Shown: positions 52,834 to 60,527 of the stretch, one piece after another
Layout of the letters: the number at the start of each line of letters is the position of its first letter
How positions within the stretch are numbered: the first letter of the stretch is position 1
Assembly (NCBI GenBank): GCA_035294085.1
Contig: DATGLP010000018.1
Span: forward strand, 1-64,000
Reading direction: 5' to 3'
DNA length: 64,000 nucleotides
Source: Acidimicrobiales bacterium
GTDB lineage: Bacteria; Actinomycetota; Acidimicrobiia; Acidimicrobiales; Bog-793
The notes under the pieces: generated by a model
The model's database searches: none
Seen by the model: the letters and a program-made list of their open reading frames with translations, nothing else
What the model was told of the DNA's origin: nothing
Position numbers and translations under genes: made by a program

Positions 52834-53949
52834 TCAGCTGCCGCGGCTGTAGACCCGCGTGAGCGAGAACACCTCGGTCGGGACGGGGCGACCCGCGAGG
52901 ATGTCCTCGGCCATCGGGACGAGGATCCTACCGGCGGTGGCGTAGCCGATGTTGACCGAGGCCTTGAAGGCGCTCCCCGGACCCATCGCCGCGAGACCGA
53001 TGGACTCGACGCCGACGCCGACGATCGCCGACCCAGTGGCGCGCCCGGCGGTCTCGAGCGCCTCGTTGTAGCCGACGCCGTTGATATCGGAGATCGAGCA
53101 GCCGAGGACGTGCTGGACCGAGGGGTGGGCAGTCAGCCACGACGCCGCGGCCGACTCGGTGAGCGGGGTCGTGCTCGACGTGATCGCCTCGGCGGAGGTC
53201 TGCAGTCCTGGCATCAGCTTCCTCAGCGTGGCGAAGCAGTCGGTGACGCGCTCGTTGATCGCCGCGAGGGCGGGGATGACGACGCCGAACGCCTCGGTGC
53301 CCGAGGCCTTCCAGCCGTGCTTCTTCGCGTACTGCGCCAGCCACACCCCCTCGGCGTGGCCGATGGCAGCGTTGTCGGCGCCGAACTCGACCGTGTTCAC
53401 AGACGTCGACGGCGTCGAGATCTTGATGACCGGTGTGCACCTGAAGGTCGAGTTCAGCTGACCATCGATCGTCGTGTCCACGTTGTAGCTGATGACGACC
53501 GCCGGGTGCTCGAGCGCGAGGGACTCCGCGGCCGCGATCGCGTCCGGCTCGCTCGGGTACTGGTAGTTCACCATGTGGAAGGCGAAGCCGGCGCGCTCGG
53601 CGGTGTTCTGGATGTTCAGGTTCATGATGTTGAGGAACTGGCTGTTCTCGTTCTGCGTGCCGTAGCCGAGGAGGAGCCGCTTGGGCTGCTTGCGCAGGAC
53701 GGCGAGGTAGCGACGCGGGTGCTTCCTCGTCGGCACGAACCGACAGCGCGAGCGGTTCCAGACGACCCAGGTCGAGGCGTTGCCGCTCGTCTGGAAGGTG
53801 CCGAGCGTCGCCGGCTGGGAGGAGCCGGCGTGGCGCGAGCGGACGGTGGCGCCCGCCGCGGCCGAGCCCGCCGCAAGGCCGGCGGCCACGAGACCGGCGG
53901 CCACGAGCGCGACCGGTGTCCGGAAACGGTGGACCGAATGCAGCTTCAT
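52834..53949 (-). CDS. Periplasmic-type substrate-binding protein of the ABC importer
   Basis: 371 residues. KLHSVHRFRTPVALVAAGLVAAGLAAGSAAA is a Sec signal peptide with an A-x-A end and no lipobox Cys. The mature protein has the two-lobed sugar-binding fold: LLLGYGTQNENSQFLNIMNLNIQNTAERAGF, VVISYNVDTTIDGQL, FGADNAAIGHAEGVWLAQYA, HPSVQHVLGCSISDINGVGYNEAL. It is only distantly like ribose or fructose binders, so the ligand may not be a simple sugar. ATG 53949 follows AAGGGGGG. First gene of the leftward island operon. Confidence 0.85.
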   Translation of the reverse strand: MKLHSVHRFRTPVALVAAGLVAAGLAAGSAAAGATVRSRHAGSSQPATLGTFQTSGNASTWVVWNRSRCRFVPTRKHPRRYLAVLRKQPKRLLLGYGTQNENSQFLNIMNLNIQNTAERAGFAFHMVNYQYPSEPDAIAAAESLALEHPAVVISYNVDTTIDGQLNSTFRCTPVIKISTPSTSVNTVEFGADNAAIGHAEGVWLAQYAKKHGWKASGTEAFGVVIPALAAINERVTDCFATLRKLMPGLQTSAEAITSSTTPLTESAAASWLTAHPSVQHVLGCSISDINGVGYNEALETAGRATGSAIVGVGVESIGLAAMGPGSAFKASVNIGYATAGRILVPMAEDILAGRPVPTEVFSLTRVYSRGS

Positions 53950-54800
53950 GTGTTCCCCCCTTGCTACCGGGTGATGAGCAGGTGACCTGCGACGTGCTCT
54001 GCCGAGGGGAGCGACCGGGAAGGGGCCGCACGTGAGGGTGAGCGGCCGATCGAGCCGGACGAGCGCGTCCCGGCTGCTCGGGCCGTCCCCCCGCCCTCGC
54101 GTCGCCCTCCCCCCGGGGAACCCCCGCTCGTTCCGAGTGTGGAATCGATGCCGCAAACGTATCCCAGCCTGTCGCACGCGCGCAACGCCTCGCGGCCTTG
54201 CCGCCGGCAGGAGGTTCCGGGCCCGCAGGTGGCTCAGGCCCGTGCGTGGGCGAGGGGGCCGCTGCGCGAGCGCGTCGGCGTGCAGGCGAGGTCGCAGGTG
54301 CGTTGCGGCTTCCCCAGTCGCATGGCAGCGTGGGGCGATCGGCGCGAGGCGGTCGACCGGCGTCGTGCAGCGCCTGGACGGGAGCGCCGGGCCACCGGCG
54401 ACGGGGGGCCGCGAGGGCACGGAGGTGGGCGAAGGTGCAGGCAGCGTGAGGGCGATCGGCGGCGGGAGCGCGACGCTCGCCCTGCGGCGCGCCCCCGCGC
54501 TCGGGCCGCTCCGCCCGGCGCTTCCGCGCCTCGGGCTTCCCGCCTCGCCGGCGCGCCCGGCGAGCCCGCCTCGGCCTCGCGGCGGCGGGGCGCCCTCGGA
54601 CGGGTGCCGGCACGACCGGCCCGGCGGCTCGCGCGCCGTGCTCTGCGCACGCTCGCTCGCTGCCGCGCCCTCGAGTGACGGTCGCCGGACCCGGGCGAGT
54701 CGCGCGACGCCGCGACGGACTCGTCCGGGCGCACCCGGGAGCGGGTCCCCCCGGGGTCGCTCCGGTCGAGGCGGCGCGCGCCCGGCAGTTCGCTAGCGCG
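53950..54800. other. Long intergenic region between the importer operon and rimM
   Basis: About 850 bases with no gene I can support; frames open through it on both strands have no family features. Toward the importer it holds TTCC-N6-GGAA (54131-54144) and GCAAACGT (54153-54160), half-sites of the kind seen in sugar-operon operators, in a locally less GC-rich stretch that may be the operon promoter. Directly before rimM are GC-rich repeats and TAGCGC (54794-54799). This is the right edge of the island. Confidence 0.4.
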
Positions 54801-55283
54801 GTGGGCCGCCGCCTCGAGCTCGGCCGGATCGGCAGGCCGCACGGCCTGTCGGGCGAGGTCGTCGTCCACCTCGTCTCGAACCGCCCCGAACGGCTCGAGC
54901 CGGGGGCGCGCCTCGGCGTGCGGGAGGAGCCGGGCCGTGACCTCCCGACAGAGCTCGTCGTCGTCTCGGCGCGCTCGCACCGGCACGGGCACCTGCTCCG
55001 CTTCGCCGGGGTGGACGACCGCGAGGCGGCGGGCGCGCTGACCGGCGCGGTCCTCGAGGGCGACCCGATCGATGACCCCGAGGCCCTCTTCGTCCACGAG
55101 CTCGTCGGCGCAGAGGTCGTCGACCTCGCCGGCGAGGTGCGCGGTCGGGTGACCGCGCTCGAGGCGAACCCGGCGAGCGACCTGCTCGTCGTCGACGACC
55201 GCTACCTCGTCCCGCTCCGCTTCGTCGTCGCTCGAACGGGTGGGCGCGTCGTCGTCGAGGTGCCCGAGGGGCTCTTCGAGTGA
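54801..55283 (+). CDS. rimM: Ribosome maturation factor RimM
   Basis: 160 residues. RLELGRIGRPHGLSGEVVVHL is the family start; LLRFAGVDDREAAGALTGAVL and the PRC-barrel domain ALFVHELVGAEVVDLAGEVRGRVTALE to DDRYLVPLRFVV follow. It helps assemble the 30S head around S19. GTG 54801 is chosen because upstream residues have no RimM character. Overlaps trmD by 4 bases. Confidence 0.9.
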   Translation: MGRRLELGRIGRPHGLSGEVVVHLVSNRPERLEPGARLGVREEPGRDLPTELVVVSARSHRHGHLLRFAGVDDREAAGALTGAVLEGDPIDDPEALFVHELVGAEVVDLAGEVRGRVTALEANPASDLLVVDDRYLVPLRFVVARTGGRVVVEVPEGLFE

Positions 55284-56089
55284 GCGCGCCGCTCGTCGTC
55301 GCGATCTTCACGATCTTCCCCGACGTCATCGAGGCGTACGCGAACGCCAGCATCCTCGGCCGGGCCCGGCGCTCGGGGCTGCTCGAGCTCGCCGTGCACG
55401 ACCTGCGGGCGGGGGCCGCCGACGCCCGGCGATCCGTCGACGACGCACCCTTCGGCGGCGGCCCCGGCATGGTGCTCGCCCCCGGCCCGGTCTTCGCGGC
55501 CGTGGAGGCGGCCGCTCCGCCCCGTCCGCTCTACCTGCTCTCGCCGAGCGGCGAGCGACTCGACCAGCGCCGCTGCGCCCGCCTCGCCGAGCTCGGGGCG
55601 TTCTCCCTGCTGTGCGGCCGCTACGAGGGGGTCGACCAGCGCATCGCCGACGCGCTCGTGGACGGCGAGCTCTCCATCGGTGACTACGTGCTCGCCGGTG
55701 GCGAGCTCGCGGCCCTCGTCGTCCTCGAGGCGGTGGCCCGGCTCGTTCCCGGGGTGCTCGGCAACGAGGCGTCGCCGGGCGAGGAGAGCTTCGCCACCGG
55801 CTTGCTCGAGTACCCCCAGTACACGAGGCCGGCGAGCTTCCGAGGCCTCGAGGTTCCCGAGGTGCTGCGCAGCGGCGACCACGGCCGGGTCGCGGCCTGG
55901 CGGCGCGCCATGGCCCTGGCGCGCACCCTCGAGCGCCGTCCCGACCTCATCGAGGCGCGCGGCGGCCTCAGCGAGGACGAGGTGCGCCTCCTCGCGGAGC
56001 ACGGCTATTGTCTTCCTGCCGCCGAGCCGCCGACGGCGGGCGCCTCCCCGCGGCGGGCGCGACCTCGCAAGGAGCGTGAGCTGCCATGA
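55280..56089 (+). CDS. trmD: tRNA (guanine(37)-N(1))-methyltransferase
   Basis: 269 residues. [81 protein letters not shown] and the knot region [27 protein letters not shown] are diagnostic. It makes m1G37, needed for reading-frame maintenance. GTGA overlap with rimM, ATGA overlap with rplS. The ~25 C-terminal residues are a basic extension. Confidence 0.96.
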   Translation: MSAPLVVAIFTIFPDVIEAYANASILGRARRSGLLELAVHDLRAGAADARRSVDDAPFGGGPGMVLAPGPVFAAVEAAAPPRPLYLLSPSGERLDQRRCARLAELGAFSLLCGRYEGVDQRIADALVDGELSIGDYVLAGGELAALVVLEAVARLVPGVLGNEASPGEESFATGLLEYPQYTRPASFRGLEVPEVLRSGDHGRVAAWRRAMALARTLERRPDLIEARGGLSEDEVRLLAEHGYCLPAAEPPTAGASPRRARPRKERELP

Positions 56090-56436
56090 ACCCGACCGAC
56101 CTCGTCGACCGCGCCAACGCGCGCGACGACGTGCCCGAGTTCCGCCCCGGCGACACCGTGAAGGTGCACGTCCGGGTCGTCGAGGGCAACCGGGAGCGGA
56201 TCCAGGTGTTCCAGGGCGTGGTGATCCGACGCCAGGGGTCCGGGTCGCGGGAGACCTTCAGCGTGCGCAAGGTCAGCTTCGGTGTCGGCGTCGAGCGGAC
56301 CTTCCCCGTGCACTCGCCGATCATCCAGCAGATCGAGGTCGTGAGCGAGGGCGCCGTGCGGCGGGCGAAGCTCTACTACCTGCGCGACCGGGTCGGCCGG
56401 GCCGCGAAGGTGCGGGAGCGCCGCCAGGCCCGCTAG
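56086..56436 (+). CDS. rplS: 50S ribosomal protein L19
   Basis: 116 residues. [38 protein letters not shown] and [23 protein letters not shown] are the L19 core. ATG overlaps the trmD stop with AAGGAG just upstream. Last ribosomal gene of the operon. Confidence 0.97.
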   Translation: MNPTDLVDRANARDDVPEFRPGDTVKVHVRVVEGNRERIQVFQGVVIRRQGSGSRETFSVRKVSFGVGVERTFPVHSPIIQQIEVVSEGAVRRAKLYYLRDRVGRAAKVRERRQAR

Positions 56437-56490
56437 CGGCGCGGCGCGCCGGTGGGACCGTGGGGAGCCCGTGGTGATGGAGTGGCGACG

Positions 56491-56787
56491 ATGAGCGCAG
56501 AGGAGGACCTCGACCAGTTCGAAGCGGAGATCGAGCTCGCCCTCTACCAGGAGTACCGGGCGGTGCTGCCGATGTTCCGCTACGTCGTCGAGACCGAGCG
56601 GCGCTTCTACCTCGCGAACGACGTCAAGGTGACCCCCCACGAGGGGGACGGCGCGACCTACTTCGAGATCGAGCTCGGCGACGCGTGGGTCTGGGACATG
56701 TACCGTCCGGCCCGCTTCGTCTCGTCGGTGCGCGTCGTCACCTTCAAGGACGTGAACGTCGAAGCCCTGCCCGACAAGGAGCTGTGA
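56491..56787 (+). CDS. DUF2469 family protein
   Basis: 98 residues, acidic. MSAEEDLDQFEAEIELALYQEYRAVLPMFRYVVETERRFYLANDV and DAWVWDMYRPARFVSSVRVVTFKDVNVEAL cover the whole family length. It is a highly conserved actinobacterial protein of unknown function that commonly lies downstream of rplS, as here. ATG 56491 with GGAGTGG. Confidence 0.88.
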   Translation: MSAEEDLDQFEAEIELALYQEYRAVLPMFRYVVETERRFYLANDVKVTPHEGDGATYFEIELGDAWVWDMYRPARFVSSVRVVTFKDVNVEALPDKEL

Positions 56788-57253
56788 TCCGGCCGGTCGC
56801 CGGAGGCCGCCCCCGGCGCCGCGCCACGCACCGCGAGCTGGCAGCGGCGACGCCGGCGGGGTAGGCGGCCAGCACCTACCGGCCCACGCCGAGCGCGGCG
56901 CCGGTCTCCGGCCAGCACGCGCCGGACGCGGGCGGTCGCCGTCGGTCGCGCGCCGACCGGCCTCGCCGTGGTCCAGTCGACGGCGTCCGTCGCCGAGGCC
57001 GGCGCGCGACGACGTCGACCTCGCGCGCGCCGAGCGCGGTGCCGTCGCCGACCTGGCTCGTCGCCCCCCGCGCCGCGCGCGGCGCGCGCGGGCTTCTCGA
57101 GCTGCGGGAGCGCGCCGGAGCGCACGGCGTGGAGGCGGCGGCGCACGACGCCCTCGCGCGCTGCGCCTCGCGGACGGGGCCGGGGCCGTCGTGACTCCCG
57201 CCGCGCCGGTCCCTCACCCGGGCGCCGGGCCGCGCGGCGCGCCGGTGCCGGCG
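56788..57253. other. Extremely GC-rich gap with no recognisable gene
   Basis: About 466 bases between DUF2469 and a minus-strand membrane protein. Several frames are open because of base composition, but none gives a recognisable protein. In many actinobacteria a YraN-type nuclease-like gene follows near this place; I cannot find its motifs. The stretch could be a decayed gene. Confidence 0.35.
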
Positions 57254-57742
57254 CTACAGGGGATCGGTGGCGACCGCCCCCCGGTCGGCGACCTGGTCCG
57301 ACCAGACGCGCCCGTCGAAGTAGCGCAGCTCGTGGCGGCCCGATGGGTCGGGGTACCACCCGAAGAGGGCGGTGCGCCCTGCCTCGTCGACGGGCACCGC
57401 CCAGGTGGCTGCCGGCATGGGGCTCGGCGCGAGCTTCCGGGCCGGCACGACCTCGAGGGGGTCGAACCGCTCGCCGGACAGCGTCACGCCTGCGGCGCGG
57501 GTCGTGAACTCGGCGAAGAGCTCGACGATGATGCCGAAGGGCTGGAGCACGAGGCAGATGAGCGCCCACACGAGCGAGGGCAGGTGCCAGGGGGTGACGC
57601 CGCGAGCGGCACGGTAGCGGGTCGAGATGCGGTAGCCGAAGACGGCGAAGACGAGCGCGAAGAGGGCCTCGAGCGCGAGCTCCTCCGCGCTCGTGCGCGC
57701 CGCCGTCCCCACTGCCGCGAGTCCCAGTGACCCCATCGTCAT
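57254..57742 (-). CDS. Membrane protein with C-terminal DUF2510 domain
   Basis: 162 residues. Two hydrophobic segments (LALEALFALVFAVFGYRIS and LPSLVWALICLVLQPFGIIVEL) are followed by a short linker and AGWYPDP-type DUF2510: LFGWYPDPSGRHELRYFDGRVWSDQVAD. DUF2510 is a small W/Y-rich domain frequent in actinobacterial membrane proteins, of unknown role. ATG 57742; a minus-strand TAGCAT (57759-57754) lies 11 bases upstream and may be its -10. Confidence 0.75.
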   Translation of the reverse strand: MTMGSLGLAAVGTAARTSAEELALEALFALVFAVFGYRISTRYRAARGVTPWHLPSLVWALICLVLQPFGIIVELFAEFTTRAAGVTLSGERFDPLEVVPARKLAPSPMPAATWAVPVDEAGRTALFGWYPDPSGRHELRYFDGRVWSDQVADRGAVATDPL

Positions 57743-57794
57743 CCCTCGCCACCATGCTACCGGGCCGGCGCCGCCGGCCGGCCCGACCGCCTGC

Positions 57795-58049
57795 TCAGCG
57801 CCCCGGAGGTCGTCGGGCGCGCTGCTCCCAGCAGGCGCCGTGCCAGTGCCGGCGCTCGTCGGGTGCCTGGAGGGGGACGACGACGACGTGCCCCGTCCCG
57901 ACCGGCACCTCCTGGCTGCAGCCGGGGCAGCGGTAGGGCTTCGTGGCGGCGTACGGCTGGACGCGGCGCACCTCGGCGGTGGTGCCGGTGAGGGGGTCGA
58001 TCGCGAGGCGCGAGACACCCCGCCCGCCCGGCGCGCCCCGCCTCGCCAC
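57795..58049 (-). CDS. Small Cys/His protein, probable zinc-binding, unknown function
   Basis: About 84 residues. AATKPYRCPGCSQEVPVGTGHVVVVPLQAPDERRHWHGACWEQ has a C-x-x-C pair and a later H-x-H...C set that could hold one zinc. Similar short proteins with PYRCPGC...RRHWH..CW occur widely in actinobacteria without a known function. GTG 58049 is the nearest start; there is no ATG. Divergent from the LLM-family gene. Confidence 0.6.
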   Translation of the reverse strand: MARRGAPGGRGVSRLAIDPLTGTTAEVRRVQPYAATKPYRCPGCSQEVPVGTGHVVVVPLQAPDERRHWHGACWEQRARRPPGR

Positions 58050-58082
58050 CGCCCGATGATCGCGCCGAGTGGCGCCGCGGGC

Positions 58083-58088
58083 TACAAC
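58083..58088 (+). promoter_or_regulatory. -10-like TACAAC for the LLM-family gene
   Basis: TACAAC ends 6 bases before GTG 58095, matching the leaderless arrangement elsewhere in the window. No -35 match. Confidence 0.35.
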
Positions 58089-58094
58089 CGGGGC

Positions 58095-58961
58095 GTGCGC
58101 ATCGATCTCGGCGTCCGGCTCGACCCCGCGGCACTCGTCGCGGGGCCCGACGGCACGGGGGTCCGCCGCCTCGTGCCCCTCGCTCGCCTCGCCGAGGCCG
58201 AGGGGGCCGACGCCGTCCTCCTCGCGGGCGACGACCGGCGCCTTCGGGCCGGCACCGTGCTGCCCGCCGACCCCTACGTGCTGCTCGGCGCGCTCGCCGA
58301 GGCGACCGAACGCGTCGCGCTCGGGTGCCTCGCCGCCGGCACGGCCGGCCGCCCCCCCTCGCTGCTCGCCAAGCTCGCCGCCTCGCTCGACGTCTGCTCC
58401 GACGGGCGCGCCCTCGCGGCGCTCGCCGGGCCCGGCGAGCCACCGCTCGAGCCCGCCTCCCTCGGGGAGGCGCTCGAGGTGGTGCGCGCCATGCTCCGGG
58501 TGCCCGGCCCCAGCCTCTCGGGCGCTCGCTTCGCGATCCGTCGGGCCCACAACGAGCCCCGGGCGGCGGGGGACGAGCCGGTGCCGCTCGCGCTCTACGT
58601 CGCGCAGGGCGATGCCGAGGCGGACGGGGCGCTCCTCGAGCTCGGCGCCCGCTACGCCGAGCTCACCTTCGTCGCGCTGCGCCCCGGCGGCGAGGCCGCG
58701 CTCGCCGGCCTGGCGGAGCGCTTCTCGTCCTCGGCGCGCGCCGCAGGGCGCGTCCCGGCGACGGCCGTGCTCGAGGCCGTGCTGGAGGCCGCCCCCGAGG
58801 AGGCGCCGGGCGCGCTCGCCGGGCGCGTCGCGACGGCGCGTGCCTCGGGCGCGGCGGGCGTCGTCGTCGACCTGTGCCCCCCCTACGACGACGCCCTCGA
58901 GCGGCGGCTGGCCGCAGCGATCGCCGCGGCGCGCGCGGGCGGCGCGGGGGGCGGGACTTGA
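58095..58961 (+). CDS. Luciferase-like (LLM class) oxidoreductase, possibly F420-dependent
   Basis: 288 residues with an (alpha/beta)8 LLM pattern: RIDLGVRLDPAAL, LARLAEAEGADAVLLAGDD, TERVALGCLAAGTAGRPPSLLAKLAASLDVCSDGRALAALAGPGE and EALEVVRAMLR. Actinobacterial members often use coenzyme F420 or FMN to oxidise or reduce small substrates. It is shorter and more divergent than typical (~320-350), so catalytic ability is uncertain. Followed closely by the PlsY-like gene. Confidence 0.68.
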   Translation: MRIDLGVRLDPAALVAGPDGTGVRRLVPLARLAEAEGADAVLLAGDDRRLRAGTVLPADPYVLLGALAEATERVALGCLAAGTAGRPPSLLAKLAASLDVCSDGRALAALAGPGEPPLEPASLGEALEVVRAMLRVPGPSLSGARFAIRRAHNEPRAAGDEPVPLALYVAQGDAEADGALLELGARYAELTFVALRPGGEAALAGLAERFSSSARAAGRVPATAVLEAVLEAAPEEAPGALAGRVATARASGAAGVVVDLCPPYDDALERRLAAAIAAARAGGAGGGT

Positions 58962-58968
58962 CGGGGGC

Positions 58969-59673
58969 GTGCCGCTCGGCAACGGTGCACGAGTGCTGCG
59001 ACGCGTGGGTGGACGGCGCGGCGCGCCCCCGGTCCGGGCGGGGCGCGGGGGAGCGAGGAGGCGGCCGTCACCGCTCGTCGTGCTCGGCGCCGCCTACCTC
59101 GCCGGGTCGGTGCCGGTGGCGAACCTCGTGGCGCGCCGGCGCGCCGGAACGGACCTGCGGGAGGTGGGCAGCGGGACGGTGTCCGGCAGCGCCCTGTACG
59201 CCGTGACCGGCTTCGGGCCGCTCGCGCTCGCCGGCTGTGTCGAGCTCGCCAAGGGGGCCACCGGCCCGCTCCTCGCCGGGCGGGAGCGCCCCCTCCTCGG
59301 CGCCACCTCCGCAGCCGCCGCCGTCGTCGGCCACAACTGGTCGCCCTGGCTCGGCGGCAGGGGGGGGCGGGGCGTGTCGCTCCTCCTCGGGGCGGGCCTC
59401 GTGCTCGCCCCCGAGGGGACGGCGCTGCTCGGCCTCGGCCTCGGCCTCGGCCGGATCGCCCGACGCACCGGTGCAGGCACCTTCGTCGCCCTCGTGCTCC
59501 TCCCGCTCCTCCTGTGGCGCTCGAGAGGGCGCCACGGCGCGCTCGCCGGGGCGATCCTCGTGGCGCCGGTCCTCGTGAAGCGGCTCGTCGGCGACGACGG
59601 CCGCCTCCCCGCGACGCCCCGCCGCCTCCTGCGGCGCCTCGTCGCCGACGCCGACGAGGCGCCAGCGAGGTGA
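58969..59673 (+). CDS. Divergent PlsY-like glycerol-3-phosphate acyltransferase
   Basis: About 234 residues. Hydrophobic from LVVLGAAYLAGSVPVANLVARRRAGTDLREVGSGTVSG, where typical PlsY has GSGN-x-GATN; the second motif is VVGHNWSPWLGGRGGRGVSLLLGAGL, like GH...GGKG. So membrane topology and motif positions are kept but key residues of motif 1 differ. True PlsY transfers acyl-phosphate, made by PlsX (30674-31660), to glycerol-3-phosphate. Start uncertain: GTG 58969 or 58993. GTGA overlap with the DegV gene links it to lipid metabolism. Confidence 0.65.
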   Translation: MPLGNGARVLRRVGGRRGAPPVRAGRGGARRRPSPLVVLGAAYLAGSVPVANLVARRRAGTDLREVGSGTVSGSALYAVTGFGPLALAGCVELAKGATGPLLAGRERPLLGATSAAAAVVGHNWSPWLGGRGGRGVSLLLGAGLVLAPEGTALLGLGLGLGRIARRTGAGTFVALVLLPLLLWRSRGRHGALAGAILVAPVLVKRLVGDDGRLPATPRRLLRRLVADADEAPAR

Positions 59674-60500
59674 CCGTCGGCGTCGTCGTCGACGGCGGCG
59701 CGTCGCTCCCCGACGGGGCCGAGCGGTCGCGCCTCGTCGTCGTGCCGATGTCGATCCGCACGCCCGAGGGCGAGGTCGACGCGTCGGTCGGCCGCGACGA
59801 GCTGGTACGGCGCGTGCACGCCGGCGTGACGACCGCCGCACCCTCGCCCGGCGAGTTCCTGGAGGCGATCGAGAAGGCCGAGGGCGGCGACGGCGTCGTC
59901 GTCGTGACGGTCGCCGCGCACCTGTCCGCCAGCGCGTCGGCGGCCCGGCTCGCCGGCCAGCTGGCGCAGGCCGAGCACGAGGTGCGCGTCGTCGACAGCG
60001 AGAGCGCGACGGCGGGCGAGGGTCTCGTCGCCCTCGCTGCCGCGCGCGCCGCGGCGCAGGAGGCGCCGCTCGAGGCCGTGGTCGCCGCGGCGCGCGCGGC
60101 AGCGGCCCGGGTGCGCGTCGTCGCCCAGATCGCCGGCCTGTCCTACCTGGCGCGCACCGGCCGGGTCCCCGCCGCCGCGGTGCTGGCCGCCCGCCTCACC
60201 GGGTTGCGCCCGGTGTTCAGCCTCGTGCGTGGCGAGGTGCGCCCGATGCGGCCGGCGTTCTCGAGCGCGGCAGGGGAGGCCCGCGTCCTCGAGCACTTCC
60301 GGCGGACGCTGCGCGCCGACGCCCGCCTGCACGTCGCGGCGCTGCACGCCTTCGAGCCGGAGGCGGCCGACCGGCTGCTCGCTGCGGTCCGCAGCCTCGT
60401 CGAGCCCGCAACCAGCTTCGTCGCCAGCCTCTCGCCGGTGATGCTCGCGCACACGGGCCCGGGCGTGAGCGGCCTCAGCTGGTGGTGGGAGGAGGCGTGA
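59670..60500 (+). CDS. DegV family fatty-acid-binding protein
   Basis: 276 residues. TVGVVVDGGASLPDG, VVVPMSIRTPEGEV, TTAAPSPGEFLEAIEKAE, VRVVDSESATAGEGL and GLSYLARTGRVPAAAVLAARLTGLRPVF are the DegV motifs; the first has Gly-Gly-Ala-Ser where most have D-S-T. DegV/FakB proteins hold a fatty acid while FakA (encoded at 23632-25317) phosphorylates it. GTG start overlaps the PlsY-like stop, consistent with a shared lipid role. Confidence 0.85.
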   Translation: MTVGVVVDGGASLPDGAERSRLVVVPMSIRTPEGEVDASVGRDELVRRVHAGVTTAAPSPGEFLEAIEKAEGGDGVVVVTVAAHLSASASAARLAGQLAQAEHEVRVVDSESATAGEGLVALAAARAAAQEAPLEAVVAAARAAAARVRVVAQIAGLSYLARTGRVPAAAVLAARLTGLRPVFSLVRGEVRPMRPAFSSAAGEARVLEHFRRTLRADARLHVAALHAFEPEAADRLLAAVRSLVEPATSFVASLSPVMLAHTGPGVSGLSWWWEEA

Positions 60501-60527
60501 CGGGGAGCGCGGCGCGAGCACCGCTGC

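Noticed and set aside
54032-54796. Open plus-strand frame in the gap before rimM
   Set aside because: Arg/Ala/Pro/Gly-only composition, no Shine-Dalgarno or family feature; stop-free merely because of GC content.
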